Below are positions 1 through 15,000 of a DNA stretch of 64,000 bases, in pieces. This DNA is from Actinoplanes philippinensis (GTDB lineage Bacteria > Actinomycetota > Actinomycetes > Mycobacteriales > Micromonosporaceae), in assembly GCF_900113015.1 (NCBI RefSeq), contig NZ_FONV01000013.1, positions 186,001 through 250,000 on the forward strand. Direction: 5' to 3'. The first letter of the stretch is position 1; every line of letters starts with the position of its first letter. The notes beneath the pieces are model-generated. The model saw nothing but the letters and a program-made list of their open reading frames with translations. It searched no databases and was not told where the DNA came from. Position numbers and translations under genes: made by a program.

Positions 1-3000
1 GCTGCCTGCGAGCCCCAGGATTAAGGCCGTCGCGGACCCGCGGCGCTCTCAGCAGGGCCGGCTCGGACCACCGCGCGTAGGTCGCCTGCCACGGAAGTCG
101 CCCGGCGGAGCGTGCGGACCACGGGACAGTCTCAGGACTGGAGGTCCTCGTCGGCGAGGGCGTCCGCGTCGATCGCGTCGGCGAACTCGGCTGCTTCGGC
201 GTCACGGGCGGCCAGCGCGTCCTTGACCGCGCGGATGGCGATCCCCGCTGGGTAGCCCTTTCGGGCGAGCATCGCGACCAGCCGGCGGAAGATCGCGTCG
301 GGGGTGCCCGTTGCGCTGCGGAGCCTCCGGTCGACCAGTGCCCGCGCCGCTTCGGCCTCGGCATCGTCGTCCACGGCCTCCAGAGCCTCGCCGGCGATCT
401 CCGCGTCGACCCCGCGCTGGCGCAGCTCGTTGGCGAGCGCCCGACGGGCCAGCCCACGGCCGTGGTGCCGGCTGGAGACCCAGGCCCGCGCGAAGGCGGC
501 ATCGTCGATGATCCCGACCTCGTCGTAGCGGTCGAGGACCTCGGCGATCACCTCCTCCGAGATCTCCTTTCGGAGCAGCGCCTTCGTCAGCTCGGCTCGC
601 GTCCTCGGACGAACCGCCAGCTGCCGCAGACAGATCTCCCGGGCGACCTCGGACTCACTGCGCGGTGGCGCCGCATCGGCGGATCCTTCGGAGGACGGAT
701 CGCCGCGGCGGCCGCGACGCCCCGTGGACCGTCGCGACTCGCCCGCGTCATCGCCTGCTGTCGTGCCGGCGCCGGTCCGGGGTGGAATGGCATCCCATCC
801 TCGCCCGGACCGTGCGCCGCGCCTTCCGGCCATCGTGGCTTACCGGATCAGAAGTCGACCGGCGGCAGCTCGGGACCACCGGCGGCGTCGCCGGCGCCGG
901 CCTGGCCGACACCGAGCTTCTCCAGGATCTTCTTCTCGATCTCGGCAGCCACGTCCGGGTTCTCCTTGAGGAACTCCCGGGCTTTCTCCTTGCCCTGGCC
1001 GAGCTGGTCGCCGTCGTAGGTGTACCAGGCACCCGACTTGCGGATGATGCTCTGCTCGACGCCGACGTCGATGAGCGAGCCCTCCCGGGAGATGCCCTTG
1101 CCATACATGATGTCGAACTCGGCCTGCTTGAACGGCGCGGCCACCTTGTTCTTGACGACCTTGACCCGGGTCCGGTTGCCGACGACATCGGTGCCGTCCT
1201 TCAGGCTCTCGATCCGCCGGACGTCGAGACGAACCGACGCGTAGAACTTCAGGGCGCGGCCACCGGTCGTCGTCTCGGGCGAGCCGAACATGACGCCGAT
1301 CTTCTCGCGCAGCTGGTTGATGAAGATCGCCGTGGTGCCCGAGTTGTTGAGGATACCGGTGATCTTCCGCAGTGCCTGGCTCATCAGACGGGCCTGCAGA
1401 CCGACGTGACTGTCACCCATCTCACCCTCGATCTCGGCACGCGGCACGAGGGCGGCCACCGAGTCGATGACGATGATGTCGAGCGCGCCGGAGCGGATCA
1501 GCATGTCCGCGATCTCCAGGGCCTGCTCACCGGTGTCCGGCTGGGAGACCAGGAGGGCGTCGGTGTCCACACCGAGAGCCCGCGCATACTCCGGGTCGAG
1601 GGCGTGCTCGGCGTCGATGAACGCCGCGATGCCACCCGCCTTCTGCGCGTTGGCCACCGCGTGCAGGGCGACCGTGGTCTTGCCGCTGGACTCCGGCCCG
1701 TAGACCTCGATGACCCGGCCGCGCGGCAGACCGCCGACGCCGAGGGCCACGTCGAGGGCGATGGAGCTGGTGGGGATGACGGCGGTCTGCACGACCGGCC
1801 GCTCCCCGAGCCGCATCACCGAGCCCTTGCCGAACTGCTTGTCGATCTGTGCCAGCGCCAGTTCGAGCGCTTTCTCCCGATCAGGTGTTCCTGCCGCCAT
1901 TCCCGCCACCCCTGTATTCGACTTCGCGTTCTTCGTCGACGAGCTTTTGTTCACCACGGTCGACACGTTAGGCGAGGGGTACGACAAAAATCCTCCGCCC
2001 TGTCGCGTGCTGTGGATGACCGAGCCGCTGTGGACAATAGCCGAACACCTGTACGACGATCGAGTGACACGCCAGAACAGGCGTACTAAAAGCAGCTCAG
2101 CGCAGCCGAGATGGCACCCGATCGGGGTACGCGGTCACGACGGCGCGCCAGATAGTAGCGGTTTCGACACCGTGAGCAATGGCGTCGTCGATCGTTCGCC
2201 CGCCGAGTTCCGTGAAGGAGTGGTCGGCCGCGATGCTCCGCGCGTAGGCGGAGCCGAAACTCTGTTCCAGGCGTTCCCAGAAGTCTGTCAACCGCACCGC
2301 AGAAGGGTACCCAGAGGCGGCTCCGCCTCACCTCAGGCGACCGCCGCGGCGGCCACCCGCAGATCGTCGACGAGTCCCCGATACGCCGTCTCGCGGTCGT
2401 CGGCCCGCAGGACCGCCGACGGATGAATCGTGGCCAGCGCCTGGATCTCCGCGACCGGGAAGTCCTCCGGGTGCTGGGCCGAGACCGGCCACGGCATCAA
2501 CCGCCCGCGCGACCGGGTCACCCGGAAATCCGGGCCGAGCAGCGCCTTGCCCGCGGACGCGCCGAGAATGACCACGAGCTCCGGCTTGAGCAGCGAGAAC
2601 TCGGACACGAGCCAGGGCCGGCAGGCTTCGATGTGGGCCGGACCCGGAGTCTGGTGGATCCGCCGGCTGCCCCGGAGCTCGAAACGGAAATGCTTCACCG
2701 AGTTGGTGATGTAAAGCTCAGCCGGGTCGATGCCGGCGTCGTCCACCGCCTCCCGGAGCAGGCGGCCCGCGGGCCCGACGAACGGCAGCCCGTGCCGGTC
2801 CTCGACGTCACCGGGCTGCTCACCGACGAAGACGATCTTCGCGTGCGCGGCTCCTCGGCCGAACACGGTCTGTGTCGCGTTCTCGTGGAGCTCGCAGCCC
2901 TGACAATCCGCCGCCGCCGACTTCAGCTCCTCGATGGTCCGGGGGCGCGGCGGCACCCATTGCTGCGCTCCGACGGGGGCCTGAGTCCGTGACATGGGAC

Positions 3001-6000
3001 TGTTCTACCCGTACCCCCCGACAAAATTCCCGCCGGAGTCCTCCTCCCGAAGGACTCTCGCCGGCCGGGCTCCCCCATGTCGTACCGAGAATCGGTCTCT
3101 CCGGCGGATGCCCTGTCCAGCCGAGGCGGGCGGTCATCGCATCGGAGGAGCGAGGGTGGCCGGGTGGATCACCGACGCCACCGCGCGGGCCAGCGCCGGC
3201 GCCTCCTCGGTGGCGAGCGTGCTGATCGTGATGCGGATGCCGGGTGGGGAGTCGAGCCGGAAGATCGCCCCGGGCGCGACCGCATAGCCCCGATCGCGGA
3301 GCCCCGCGACCGCGTGTGTCTCGTCGGGCACCGGGACCCAGACGTTGATGCCGGTGTCGCCGTACGCCTCGACGCCCTGGGCCCGCAGCGCCGCACGCAG
3401 GGCACGGCGGCGCGCGCCGTAGGTCTCGGCGGCCCGGTCCACGAGCGCGGTCGTCTCCGGGTCACGCCACAGCCAGAGGAGGATCCGCTGGAGCACGGTG
3501 GAGACCCAGCCCATGCCGATCCGCATCCGGCCGGCCACCCGCGCCACGGTCGTCTCGTCACCGGCCAGGACGGCGATACGCAGGTCGGGGCCGAAGGGTT
3601 TCGAGGCGGAGCGCACGAACGCCCACGAGCCGGTGACCGGGCCGATGCAGTGTGGTGGGCGCTCGGCCAGCTCGGCCGCATGATCGTCCTCCACGACCAG
3701 CACCCCCGGATGATCGCTGAGCAGCTCACGGAGCCGGCGGGCCCGCTCCGCGCCGACCGCGGCGCCGGTCGGGTTCTGAGCGCGCACGGTGACGACCACC
3801 GCCCGCGCTCCGGAACGCAGGGCCGCCGCGAGAGCATCCGGGTCGGGGCCGTGCTCGTCGACCGCGACCGGGGCGGCCCGCAGGCCGAGCGCCGCGAGCA
3901 GGTCTATGAGAGCGGCCCAGCCCGGATCCTCGATCGCGACGGTGTCACCTGGTCGGAGATGGGCGTTGAACACGCGCTCGATCGAGTCGAGCGCACCCGA
4001 CGTGACGATGATCTCAGCATCGCCGACGGGAATGCCCTCGGCGTGGAGCCGGGGACGTGCGGCGTCCACCAGCTCGGGCATGGTGACCGCTGACGCGTAC
4101 CCCTGAGGGGGTTTTCGCACTGCCGCCGCGGCGGCCAACGCCGGCATCAGGGGCGGCAGCAAGCTCAGGTCGGGCTCGCCGGTGGAGAGGTCACGCAGGC
4201 CGGGTGGGATCGGCGTGTGCAGGCCGGAGCGCCGCACGGCCACCGCAGGCCGGGACCTGACCCGGGTGCCGCGGCGGCCCTCGGTCTCGATCACGCCGCG
4301 CTGACGCAGCTCCTGATAGGCCTTCGCCACCGTCGCCGGGCTGACGTGCAGGCTGCCGGCGAGCACGCGCACCGAGGGAAGGGACGAGCCGGCCACCCAG
4401 AAGCCCTGGAGCACGCCCGACTCGATGCTCGCGGAAATCTCTGCGGCACTGCCACCGCTCACCTGGTACTGTTCTGCCACAGACGAGATTCTGTACTAGC
4501 ACAGATCAGGATGCAAGCAGCACACGCCGGGGAGGCCCCGATGACCGACCTCTACGCTCCCACGCCGCGCACGACAGCCACCCGCACGCGTAAGCGGATG
4601 CACTACGAGCGGGAGACGGCGCACGCGATCCTCGACGAGGCGTTCGACTGCTCGGTCGGCTTCGTCGTGGACGGGGAGCCACGTGTCCTGCCCAACCTGC
4701 ACGTCCGCATCGACGACACCCTCTACCTGCACGGGTCCACCGGCGCGCGTCTCGGTCTGGCGGCCCGCGGCGACGGCGTGCCGGTATGTGTGACCGTCAC
4801 CATCCTCGACGGGCTGGTCTACGCGCGCTCCCAGTTCAACCACAGTGCCAACTACCGGTCCGTGGTCGCTCTCGGGACGGCGCGGCCGGTCTCCGACGAC
4901 GACGAGAAGCTGCGGGTGCTGTTCGCGCTGGCCGACAAGGTGGGTCAGGGCCGGTCCGCCGACAGCCGCCCACCCACCCGGCAGGAGCTGGCCCAGACCA
5001 CCGTTCTCGCGCTGCCTCTGGCCGAGGTGTCGGTCCGCTCCCGCTCCGGCGGCGTCGGGGACGACCCGGAGGACCTGGCGCTGCCGCACTGGGCCGGCGT
5101 GCTCCCGCTGCGGACGGTCGCCGGGCCGCCGGAGACCGATCCGGGTGTCGCTGCCGCGCCTCCGGCCTACCTTCCCGGCCACCCGTCGGAGTGGCAGACC
5201 CCGGTCGTGATGGAGGGCCGGCACGTGCGCCTGGAGCCGCTGACCCCCGGGCACGCGCCGGCGCTGTTCGAGGCCCTGGACGACGAGGAGGTCTGGCGGC
5301 ACATCCCGTTCCCGCGGCCACGGACGCCGGAGGAGTTCCTCAACGGCGACATCCTGGGCGTGCTGCGCGGCCAGTGGCTCGGCCAGCGCTCCGGATGGGC
5401 CCAGGTCGACCCGGCGACCGGAGCGGTGATCGGGATGACCACCTACCACGACATCGACACGAATCTCCGTTCCCTCGGCATCGGGCACACCATGGTCGGC
5501 AAGAAGTGGTGGCGTACCGGCGTCAACACCGAGGCGAAGCTGATGCTGCTCGAGCGGGCCTTCGACGTGCTCGGCGCCGAGCGGGTGTTCTGGTACACCG
5601 ACGTTCGCAACGAGCGCTCCCAGCAGGCCATCGCACGGCTGGGCGCCAGTCGCGACGGGGTGATCCGGCGTCAGCGCAGGCGGCCCGACGGCAGCTGGCG
5701 CGACACCGTACTCTTCGCGATGACCGCGGACGAGTGGCCAGCCGCTGCTCAGCGCCTCCGGGACCGGCTGGCCGCCGGATGAGTTCCTTGATCGAGAAAG
5801 GCTGACCGATGCTGGGCATCACCGATTTCTGGACGTACGTGCTCGGCGTGGTCGCGATCATCCTCCTGCCTGGCCCCAACTCGATCTTCGTGCTTTCGGT
5901 GGGCGCTCAGCGCGGTGTCCGCGCCGGTTATCAGGCGGCGGCCGGGGTGTTCCTCGGCGACGCGGTGCTGATGATCCTCTCCGCGACGGGGGTCGCCTCG

Positions 6001-9000
6001 CTGCTGAGCGCCTATCCCCCGCTGTTCCTCGTCCTGAAGTACGCGGGCGCCGCCTACCTCGGGTGGGTCGGTGTCAACATCATCCGCAGCGCGTGGAGCA
6101 GGTGGCGCAACCGCGCGGAGATCGCACCGGTCGCCGCCGAGGAGCCACCGGCCGAGCTACAGCGCCCGTTCCGCCGGGCCGCCGTGATCAGCCTGCTCAA
6201 CCCCAAGGCGATCCTGTTCTTCGTCTCGTTCTTCATCCAGTTCGTGGAGCCGGGGTACGCCCATCCCGCGCTGTCGTTCCTGATCCTCGGGGCGGTGGTG
6301 CAGTTCTTCAGTGCGCTCTACCTGTCCGCGCTGATCTTCGGAGGGCGGTACCTCGCCGGGCAGTTCCAGCAGCGGCGCCGCCTCGCGACCGGGGCGACGA
6401 CCGCGGTGGGCGCCTTGTTCGTCGGGTTCGGCATCAAGCTGGCCACCGCCAGCGTCGGGTGACTGCGATCCGGCCGAACACGTCGGCCGGACGGATGGGA
6501 TCCGCCTGCTCGGGGCGACCCGAAGGTCCGCGACCGCATCCGCGAGTCCCTGGGCCTGCTGCTGTCCCAGGGACAGCCGGCGACCGGTTGGGCAGGTTGA
6601 CCGCCGTGCCGCGACCGCTCGACTTCCGCATCGCCGGCTTGGCATCGATGCGGGGGCGCAGCCGGGGCGGGAACAGCGGGCAAGCGGGCCGCAGCCACCG
6701 ATCCATCATGGGCCGGCATGCCCGGGGCGCTCGGCCTGTTCGAGCGGCTCGGCGCGATGCCGCCGATGAACCGAGGAATGACCGGCGCGAGCGGTTCCGT
6801 GTTCGGCACGCCAGGGTCGTCCGACCCACGATGACCGTGCCACAAGCGACCTGGTGGTTCGACATGCTGCGTCCACACCACGAGCGATCGTCTGAAGCGC
6901 CTCGCGAACCGGCGCCCCGCAGCCGTCCGGCCCACGAAACAGCCGTCACGAGCGGCCCCGTGGAGCGGCCGGCGGTCGCCCAACCCACGGATTGGCCGCC
7001 TGGCGGACGTCCCTGCCACCTGGACAGGCTCGTCGCGGGTGTTCGGGAGGGCGCCATGCCGGCGGATGAGCGCGATCAAAGACCGAACGGGAGTCAGGAG
7101 CTCGAACTGGACACAGGCGATGGCGGTGACGAAGTGGAACGGCTCGAGTAGAACGTGCTGCGGATCAACTGGATCTTGATGAGGTCGGTGTTCCAGGCCT
7201 TCTCCGTGGTGGTCCAGCCCAGGACGTAGGCGCGGCCACCCATGACGAACCACCGGAAGACGGCATGCCGGGCGGCGCCGCTCGTGGACTGGTAGCGGTA
7301 CTCCCAGTCGGCCGCCTTGTGCAGCAACGGCACCGGGGTGACACCGATGAGCTCGTAGCCGGGCAGACCACCCGACGTGGCAAGGCGGCTCTCCTCGGCG
7401 CGGGCCACCGCCACCTGATCAGCGGCTGGATCACCGGCGGTATCCAGGGTGATCGTTCTGGTGCTGCGGGTGGCACGGAAGCAGTGGGTGGTGCCGATCC
7501 GCTGATGGGACCACCCGTCCGGCAGGGCGATGTGGAAACCGGAACCGTCGGTGAAGTAGGACCAGCCGGCCTGAAGGTCCCAGCCGTTCACACCACGGGC
7601 GGCGCCGTCCAGCGGTGTGACGGGCAGGTCGCCGGGAGGTGGCGAGTCACAGTGAGACGGGGAGAAGGCGGCGGAGGTGTCCGGGCCGGACGAGCCCGTC
7701 GAGGACGGGACGCCGGTCGGTGCCGGTGGGCCGAGTGGTGAGGAGTTCGGCGCCGGGTTGGATGTAGCCGTGACCGGTGGATCCTGGTTCGTGTCGGTGG
7801 ACAGCGGCGACGGGACGAAGACCCGTGGACGGGCCGAGGTCAGCTCGGCCACGTATCCGGCCAGCAGGCTGCCGACGACAAAGAGGACGACGAGGCCCGT
7901 TACGGCAAGTCGTGCCTGCGTGACGCGTATCGAGGTCCGGCGTGGGCGCTTCCGCCGGGAGGGAGGAACGTGGAACGGCACCAGCTCCTGACCGGGCGGA
8001 CGGACCGATCGTGGTGTGTCCGTTCGCGTCGGGCTCGTCTGCGGATCAGGGGACTTCGCGCCCTCGACAGCGGTCTCACGAGCCGCTCCTGGAAGCCGAT
8101 CGGCAGCGGCCACGGGCACAAGTTCGTAACTGCGAATCGCGGAGCCGGCTTCCGAAGTTCCGTCGATGGCTCGTGTCGCGGCAGGTCGATCGGGCTCGGC
8201 GAACTGGCCGGGTTTCGCACCACGGCCTGGATCGGAACGTCGTTGACCATCCGGCTCCAGGTCGATTCCGGAGATCCGGGGCTCCGCTGGAGCAGCTTCT
8301 GGACTCCGGCCGATGACCGATGATGGCTGAGCAGGCGAATCGCCGCCGTCACCCGGAGCATGGGCGACATCGCCGCCAAGGGCGACATCCGCACGACGGT
8401 CGGGGTCCGACTGCGGCCCCGGATCATCCTCCGAGGACCGGCTCGGGTGGGTAGCCGGGGCCTGCGCAGCTTCCCGATCCTGGCCAGCCGGAGGGGTCAC
8501 GGCGGCAGGAGCCGTCACGGACCGTGAGGGCGCGTCGGCGGGAGCGGTCACAGCGGATCGAGAGGACGCGTCAGCGGGAGTGGGCACAGCGGGCCGAGGC
8601 GGCACGGTGTAAGAGGGCGCAGCGGACCGAGGCGGCACAGCGGTAGGAGGAGGCACGGCGGGCCTAGGCGGCACGGCGGCAGTAGGAGGCACGGCGGCAG
8701 TAGGAGGCACGGCGGGCCTAGGCGGCACGGCGATAGGAGGAGGCACGGCGGCAGGAGGAGGCACGGCGGCCGGAGAGGGCGCGTCGATCTGAGAGCCCCG
8801 GGGCGAAGATGCCGCCTGATCGGATTCCGACACGGGACCGAGGGCGGGACGGTCCCGGTGGTGCTCATCGGTCGTGGCCTCACGCGCTTCCGGCAAGGCT
8901 GTGGACGAGGAGTCACGAACCGATGCGCTGTCGGGCACGACGGATTCCCCCGGAACCCGCTTCGCCGGGTCTTGCGCCTGCCCCTCAGTACCAGCGGACC

Positions 9001-12000
9001 GGGAGGACGGCCGGCCCAGACGCGGTGCACCCCGATCATCTTCGGACTCGGCACGGCGCTGCCGCGGCGGCACGATCCTGGTCCCGGAAGAAGGCCCCGC
9101 GGGCGGCGAGGACGCAACCGAACCGCCCTCCGATGCTGGAGCCGCAGCCTCGGGACCGGCCGAGGAGGTGACCGACGGCGGCGGCGGTTCGGGCACCCGA
9201 GGCTGCCCGGTCCGCGACGGCGTGGGCACGGATACGCGGGCAGCGGAGGGTCCTGGGGTCGTCCGCGGGTGCGGAGCGGGCCGGGTCTGAGCCGGAGGAT
9301 TGCTGGGCACGGTTGCCGTACCGCGATGCGGTCCGGGAAAATCCCCGGAACGTCCTGATGCCACCGGATCGGGAAGCCGGACGCCGGCGCTTCCCCGGGG
9401 ACCGTCCGAACCCGCCTCAGCCGGCCACGGCCCGGTGGACTGAGACGGAACCGACTGGGCAGAAACGGACTCCGGCGATGAAGCTTGCGACGGAATCGGA
9501 CGCGCCGAAGAGGACGCCGGTGGAGACGCGGGCCTCGGGGCCGCGACTCGGCCGCCCCGCCGAGTGGGCAGGAACGGGATCTCCTGCGGATCGCTGAAGA
9601 CGATCATCCGAAGCCGGCGTTCGGTCTCCGAAACGGTCAGCCGGGCAGCCGGCTCATACCGGAGCAGACCGTCGAGCACCGCAGCGAGCGGCCCGGCCCG
9701 GACCGGCGGATCGGGCGGATCGGTGGCGAGGGCGGCCAGCGTCGCCATCGCGGACTCGCGAGCATACGGCGACTGCCCCTCGACCGCCGCATACAGCGTC
9801 GCCCCCAGCGACCACAGATCGGATTCGACAGTGGATGCTCCGTTACGGGCACGTTCCGGAGACACATACTGCGGGGACCCGACGATCAGCCCGGGAGCTG
9901 TCACACCACCGTCGTCCACGAACGTAGCGAGACCAAAATCGGTCAGCACGACACGCCCATCGGTGCCGATGAGAACGTTGTGCGGCTTCACGTCCCGGTG
10001 CAGCACACCGGCTCGGTGCGCGGCGGCGAGGGCATCCAGCAGCGCCAGCCCGATCCGCGCGGCAACCGCCGGCTCATACGGCCCGTCCTCGTTCAGCACC
10101 TGGTAGAGCGATCGCGACGGCACATACTCCATGACGATCCAGGACTGCCCGCGAGTGTGCACCACGTCGTAGATGCGCACCACGTGCGGATGGTTCAGGC
10201 GGGCGGCGCTCCGCGCTTCCCGCAGCGTCCGCTCATGCAGACGGTGCTGTTCAACATCGGACATCCACTCGGGCGGCACGATCTCCTTGACCGCCACGTC
10301 GCGGTGCAGCATCTCGTCGCGAGCCAGCCAGACCCGGCCCATCCCGCCCGCGCCGACCGGTTCCAGAAGACGGTACCGGTCCGCGACGAGTTCCTGCCTG
10401 ACCGCCATCGGCACCCACCCATCACGTCGGGTATCAGGATAATCAGCCACAGACCGCCCAAGGAACGACGATCACCCGGTCACCGCTCAGAACACCCAAG
10501 ATTAGAAAAACCAGGAGGTGTACGGGCAATCGCCCCCCGTTGTCGCGCAAGAGGCAGCCACGGGGCACGCACCGTGGCAAGCGTCACCGGCGGGGGCGGT
10601 ACGGCGTACATCTGACGAAGCGAAAGGTGATCGAACCGGCCGAACCGGGAAATCTCTCGTCGGAGGCGCGTCCGCGCCCCGGTTTTCTGTCGTACCCCCG
10701 AGGCAGGATGTGAGGCGTGCGAGACGTGCTGGAGAGGTTCGGGCCGGCCACCCGGGAGTGGTTCACGGCCGCCTTCGCCGCGCCCACCGCCGCTCAGGCC
10801 GGGGCGTGGCAGGCGATCGGCGCGGGGCGGCATGCCCTGGTCGTCGCGCCGACCGGGTCGGGCAAGACCTTGGCGGCCTTTCTGTGGTCGCTGGACCGGT
10901 TGTCCCGTGAGCCGGTTCCCGAGCAGGTCCGGCAGCGCTGCCGGGTCCTCTATGTGAGCCCGCTGAAGGCGCTGGCGGTCGACGTGGAGCGCAACCTGCG
11001 GGCGCCGCTGACCGGCATCCGGCAGGCGGCCGGGCGACTCGGTCTGCCACCACCGGAGATCACCGTGGGCATGCGCACCGGCGACACGCCGGCCGAGGAA
11101 CGGCGCGGGTTCGCGCGGACCCCGCCGGACATCCTGATCACCACGCCGGAGTCGTTGTTCCTGCTGCTCACGTCGGCCGCGCGGGATTCGCTGCGCGGCG
11201 TCCAGACGGTGATCATCGACGAGGTGCACGCGGTCGCGGCGACCAAACGCGGCGCACATCTGGCGCTGTCGCTGGAGCGGCTGGACGCGTTGCTGGAGCG
11301 TCCGGCGCAGCGGGTGGGCCTGTCCGCGACCGTGCGCCCGATCGACGAGACCGCGCGGTTCCTCGGCGGCGCGCAGGAGGTCGAGATCGTCCAGCCACCC
11401 AGTGCCAAGACGATCGAGGTGACCGTCGAGGTCCCCGTGGAGGACATGACAAGGCTCGACGAGGTGCCCGATTCTGATCAGGATGATTCGGGCGCCGGGC
11501 GGCACACGCCGTCGATCTGGCCGGCCGTCGAGGAGCGCGTGCTCGACCTGATCGAGGCGCACCGGTCGACGATCGTCTTCACGAATTCGCGGCGCGGGTC
11601 CGAGCGGCTCTGTGCCCGTCTCAACGAGCTGGCCGCCGAGCGCGCCGATCCGGAGGCGCACGTGCCCGCCGGTTCCCGGATGCCGGCGGAGATCATGGCG
11701 CAGGCCGGTGGCACCCGGGGCGCGCCACCGGTGGTCGCCCGCGCCCACCACGGCAGCGTCTCCCGGGAGGAGCGCAAGCAGATCGAGGAGGCGCTGAAAT
11801 CCGGGCGGCTCCCGGCCGTGGTGGCGACGTCCAGCCTGGAGCTGGGCATCGACATGGGGGCCGTCGACCTGGTGGTGCAGATCGAGGCGCCGCCGTCGGT
11901 CGCGGCGGGCCTGCAGCGGATCGGCCGGGCCGGCCATCAGGTGGGCGCCGTCTCGCGCGGCGTGGTCTTCCCGAAGCATCGCGGTGACCTGCTGTCCTGC

Positions 12001-15000
12001 GCCGTCGTGGCGGAGCGGATGGGCGACGGCGCGATCGAGGAGCTGCGCAGCCCCCGCAACCCACTGGATGTGCTGGCCCAGCAGATCGTCGCGATGACCG
12101 CTCTCGACGAGTGGCAGGTCGACGACCTGGCGACGTTGGTCCGGCGGGCTGCGCCGTTCGCCGAGCTGCCGTCGTCGGCGCTGCACGCCGTGCTCGACAT
12201 GCTGTCCGGCCGATATCCGTCGACCGCGTTCGCCGAGCTGCGGCCACGCCTGGTCTGGGATCGGGCCACCGACGTGCTCACCGGCCGCCCGGGCGCCCAG
12301 CGTCTCGCCGTGACCAGCGGGGGCACGATCCCCGACCGCGGCACGTTCGGCGTGTTCCTGGCCGGCTCGGAGCGCGCCTCGCGGGTCGGCGAGCTCGACG
12401 AGGAGATGGTGTATGAGTCTCGCGTCGGCGACGTGTTCCTGCTCGGGTCCACGTCCTGGCGGATCGAGGACATCACCCCCGACCGGGTGCTGGTCTCGCC
12501 CGCGCCGGGAGCACCCGCGCGGATGCCGTTCTGGAAGGGTGACTCACCCGGCCGTCCGATCGAGCTGGGCCGTGCGATCGGCGCCCGGCTGCGGGCGCTG
12601 GTCAAGGCCGGTGACGAGGCGGCGACCGCGGCGCTGCGCGAGTCGGGCCTGGACGAGTGGGCGGCCGGTAACCTGATGGCCTACCTGCGCGAGCAGCGCG
12701 AGGCGACCCGTCATCTGCCGGACGACCGGACGGTCGTGGTCGAGCGGTTCCGTGACGAGCTGGGCGACTGGCGGATGACCGTGCACTGTGTGCTGGGCGC
12801 CAAGGTCAACGCGCCGTGGGCGCTGGCGATCGCGCGCCGGCTCTCCGAGCGGTACGGGGTGGACGGCCAGGTGATGCCCTCCGACGACGGCATCGTGGTG
12901 CGCCTGCCGGACACCGCTGACGAGCCACCCGGCGCCGAGCTGATCGCCTTCGACCCGGAGGAGATCGTGCAGCTGGTCGAGGAGTCGGTCGGCACGTCGG
13001 CGCTGTTCGCGTCCCGGTTCCGGGAGTGCGCCGCCCGTTCCCTGCTGCTGCCCCGGCGTGACCCGCGCCGCCGCCAGCCGCTGTGGCAGCAGCGACAGCG
13101 TTCCGCCCAGTTGCTCGACGTGGCCCGTGAGTTCGCCGACTTCCCGGTCACGCTGGAGGCGGCCCGCGAGTGCCTGCAGGACGTCTTCGACGTGCCCGGC
13201 CTGACCGGGTTGATGCGGGAGATCTCCGGCCGCAAGGTGCGACTGGTCGAGGCGGAGACCGCGCGGCCGTCACCGTTCGCCCGGTCGCTGCTCTTCGGCT
13301 ATGTGGGCGCTTTCCTCTACGAGGGCGACGCGCCGCTGGCCGAGCGACGGGCCGCCGCCCTGACCCTCGACTCGACGCTGCTGGGCGAGCTGCTCGGCCG
13401 GGTCGACCTGCGCGAGCTGCTCGACCCGGAGGTGGTGGCCGAGACCGAGGCGCAGCTGCAGTGGCTCACCACTCAGCGCACCCCGCGGGACGCCGAGGAC
13501 GCGGCCGAGTTGCTGCGGCTCCTCGGTGACCTGTCGGCGGACGAGCTGGCCGTGCGGGGTGTCGCCGGCGAGTGGGTGGAGACGCTGGTGGCGACCCGGC
13601 GCGCGGTCCTGGTGCGGGTCGCCGGCGAGGACCGGTGGATCGGCATCGACGACGCCGGGCGCTATCGGGACGCGCTCGGGGTGGCTCTGCCGGTCGGCAT
13701 CCCGGAGGCGTACCTGGAGCCGGTCGCCGATCCGCTCGGCGACCTGGTTGCTCGTTATGCCCGGACGCACGGGCCGTTCGCGGCGGCGACGTGCGCGGCC
13801 CGGTTCGGGCTCGGAGTCTTCGTGGTCGAGCAGGCGCTCAAGCGGCTCAGCGCGACCGGGCGGGTCACATCCGGCGAGTTCTCCCCCGGCGGAGCCGGCA
13901 CCGAGTGGTGCGACGCCGAGGTGCTGCGGATGCTGCGGCGGCGCTCGCTGGCGGCGCTGCGCCGCGAGATCGAGCCGGTCCCGCCGCGGGTGCTGGCCAC
14001 CTTCCTGCCCCGGTGGCAGCAGGTCGGTGGGAACGCCCGCGGCGTCGACGCCCTGGCCGCCGCGATCGAGCAGGTCCAGGGTGTCGCGGTGCCGGCGTCC
14101 GCGTGGGAGCGGCTGGTGCTGCCCGCCCGGGTGGCCGACTATGCGGCGCCACAACTCGACGAGCTCTGTGCGTCCGGTGAAGTGTTGTGGGCCGGATCCG
14201 GGTCGATCTCCGGTGGCGACGGCTGGGTGACGCTGGCCTATGCGGAGAGCGCACCGTTGCTGCTGCCACCTCCCGACGACGAGTTCGCGGCCACACCGCT
14301 GCATCAGGCGGTGCTCGACGCGCTCGACGGAGGTCAGGCACTGTTCTTCCGGTCGCTGTCCGACCGGGTCGGCTCGACCGACGACACCGAGCTGGCCGCG
14401 GCCGTGTGGGATCTGGTGTGGGCCGGCCATCTGACCAACGACACGTTCGCGCCGCTGCGGGCCCTGCTCGGCGGCAGTGGCGCGCACCGGGCTAAAGCGG
14501 CGCCGGCCCGCTCGCGGTACCGGCGTCCCGGACGGCCACACATGCCCGCCCGGGGTGGGCCGCCGAACATGGCGGGCCGCTGGTCACGGCTTCCCGATCG
14601 CGATCTTGACCCGACCCGCCGTGCGGCGGCGGTCGCTGATCTCCTGCTCGAACGGCACGGTGTGGTGACCCGGGGCGCCGCCGTGGCCGAGGGGGTGAGC
14701 GGTGGTTTCGCGGCCGTCTACCCGGTGCTGGCGGCGCTGGAGGAACGCGGGGCGGCCCGGCGGGGCTACTTCGTCGAAGGGCTGGGCGCGGCACAGTTCG
14801 CGGTGCCGGGCGCCGTCGACAGGTTGCGCGCCCTGAACGAGCCGGACGATGAGAGACGCGGCGGCCCACCAGCCGTGGTGCTGGCCGCGACCGACCCGGC
14901 GAACCCCTATGGCGCGGCTCTGCCCTGGCCGGACCGCATCGTCGACAGCGGCGACGGGGAGCCGGTGGCCAAGGCCGGCCACCGCGCCGGCCGGAAAGCG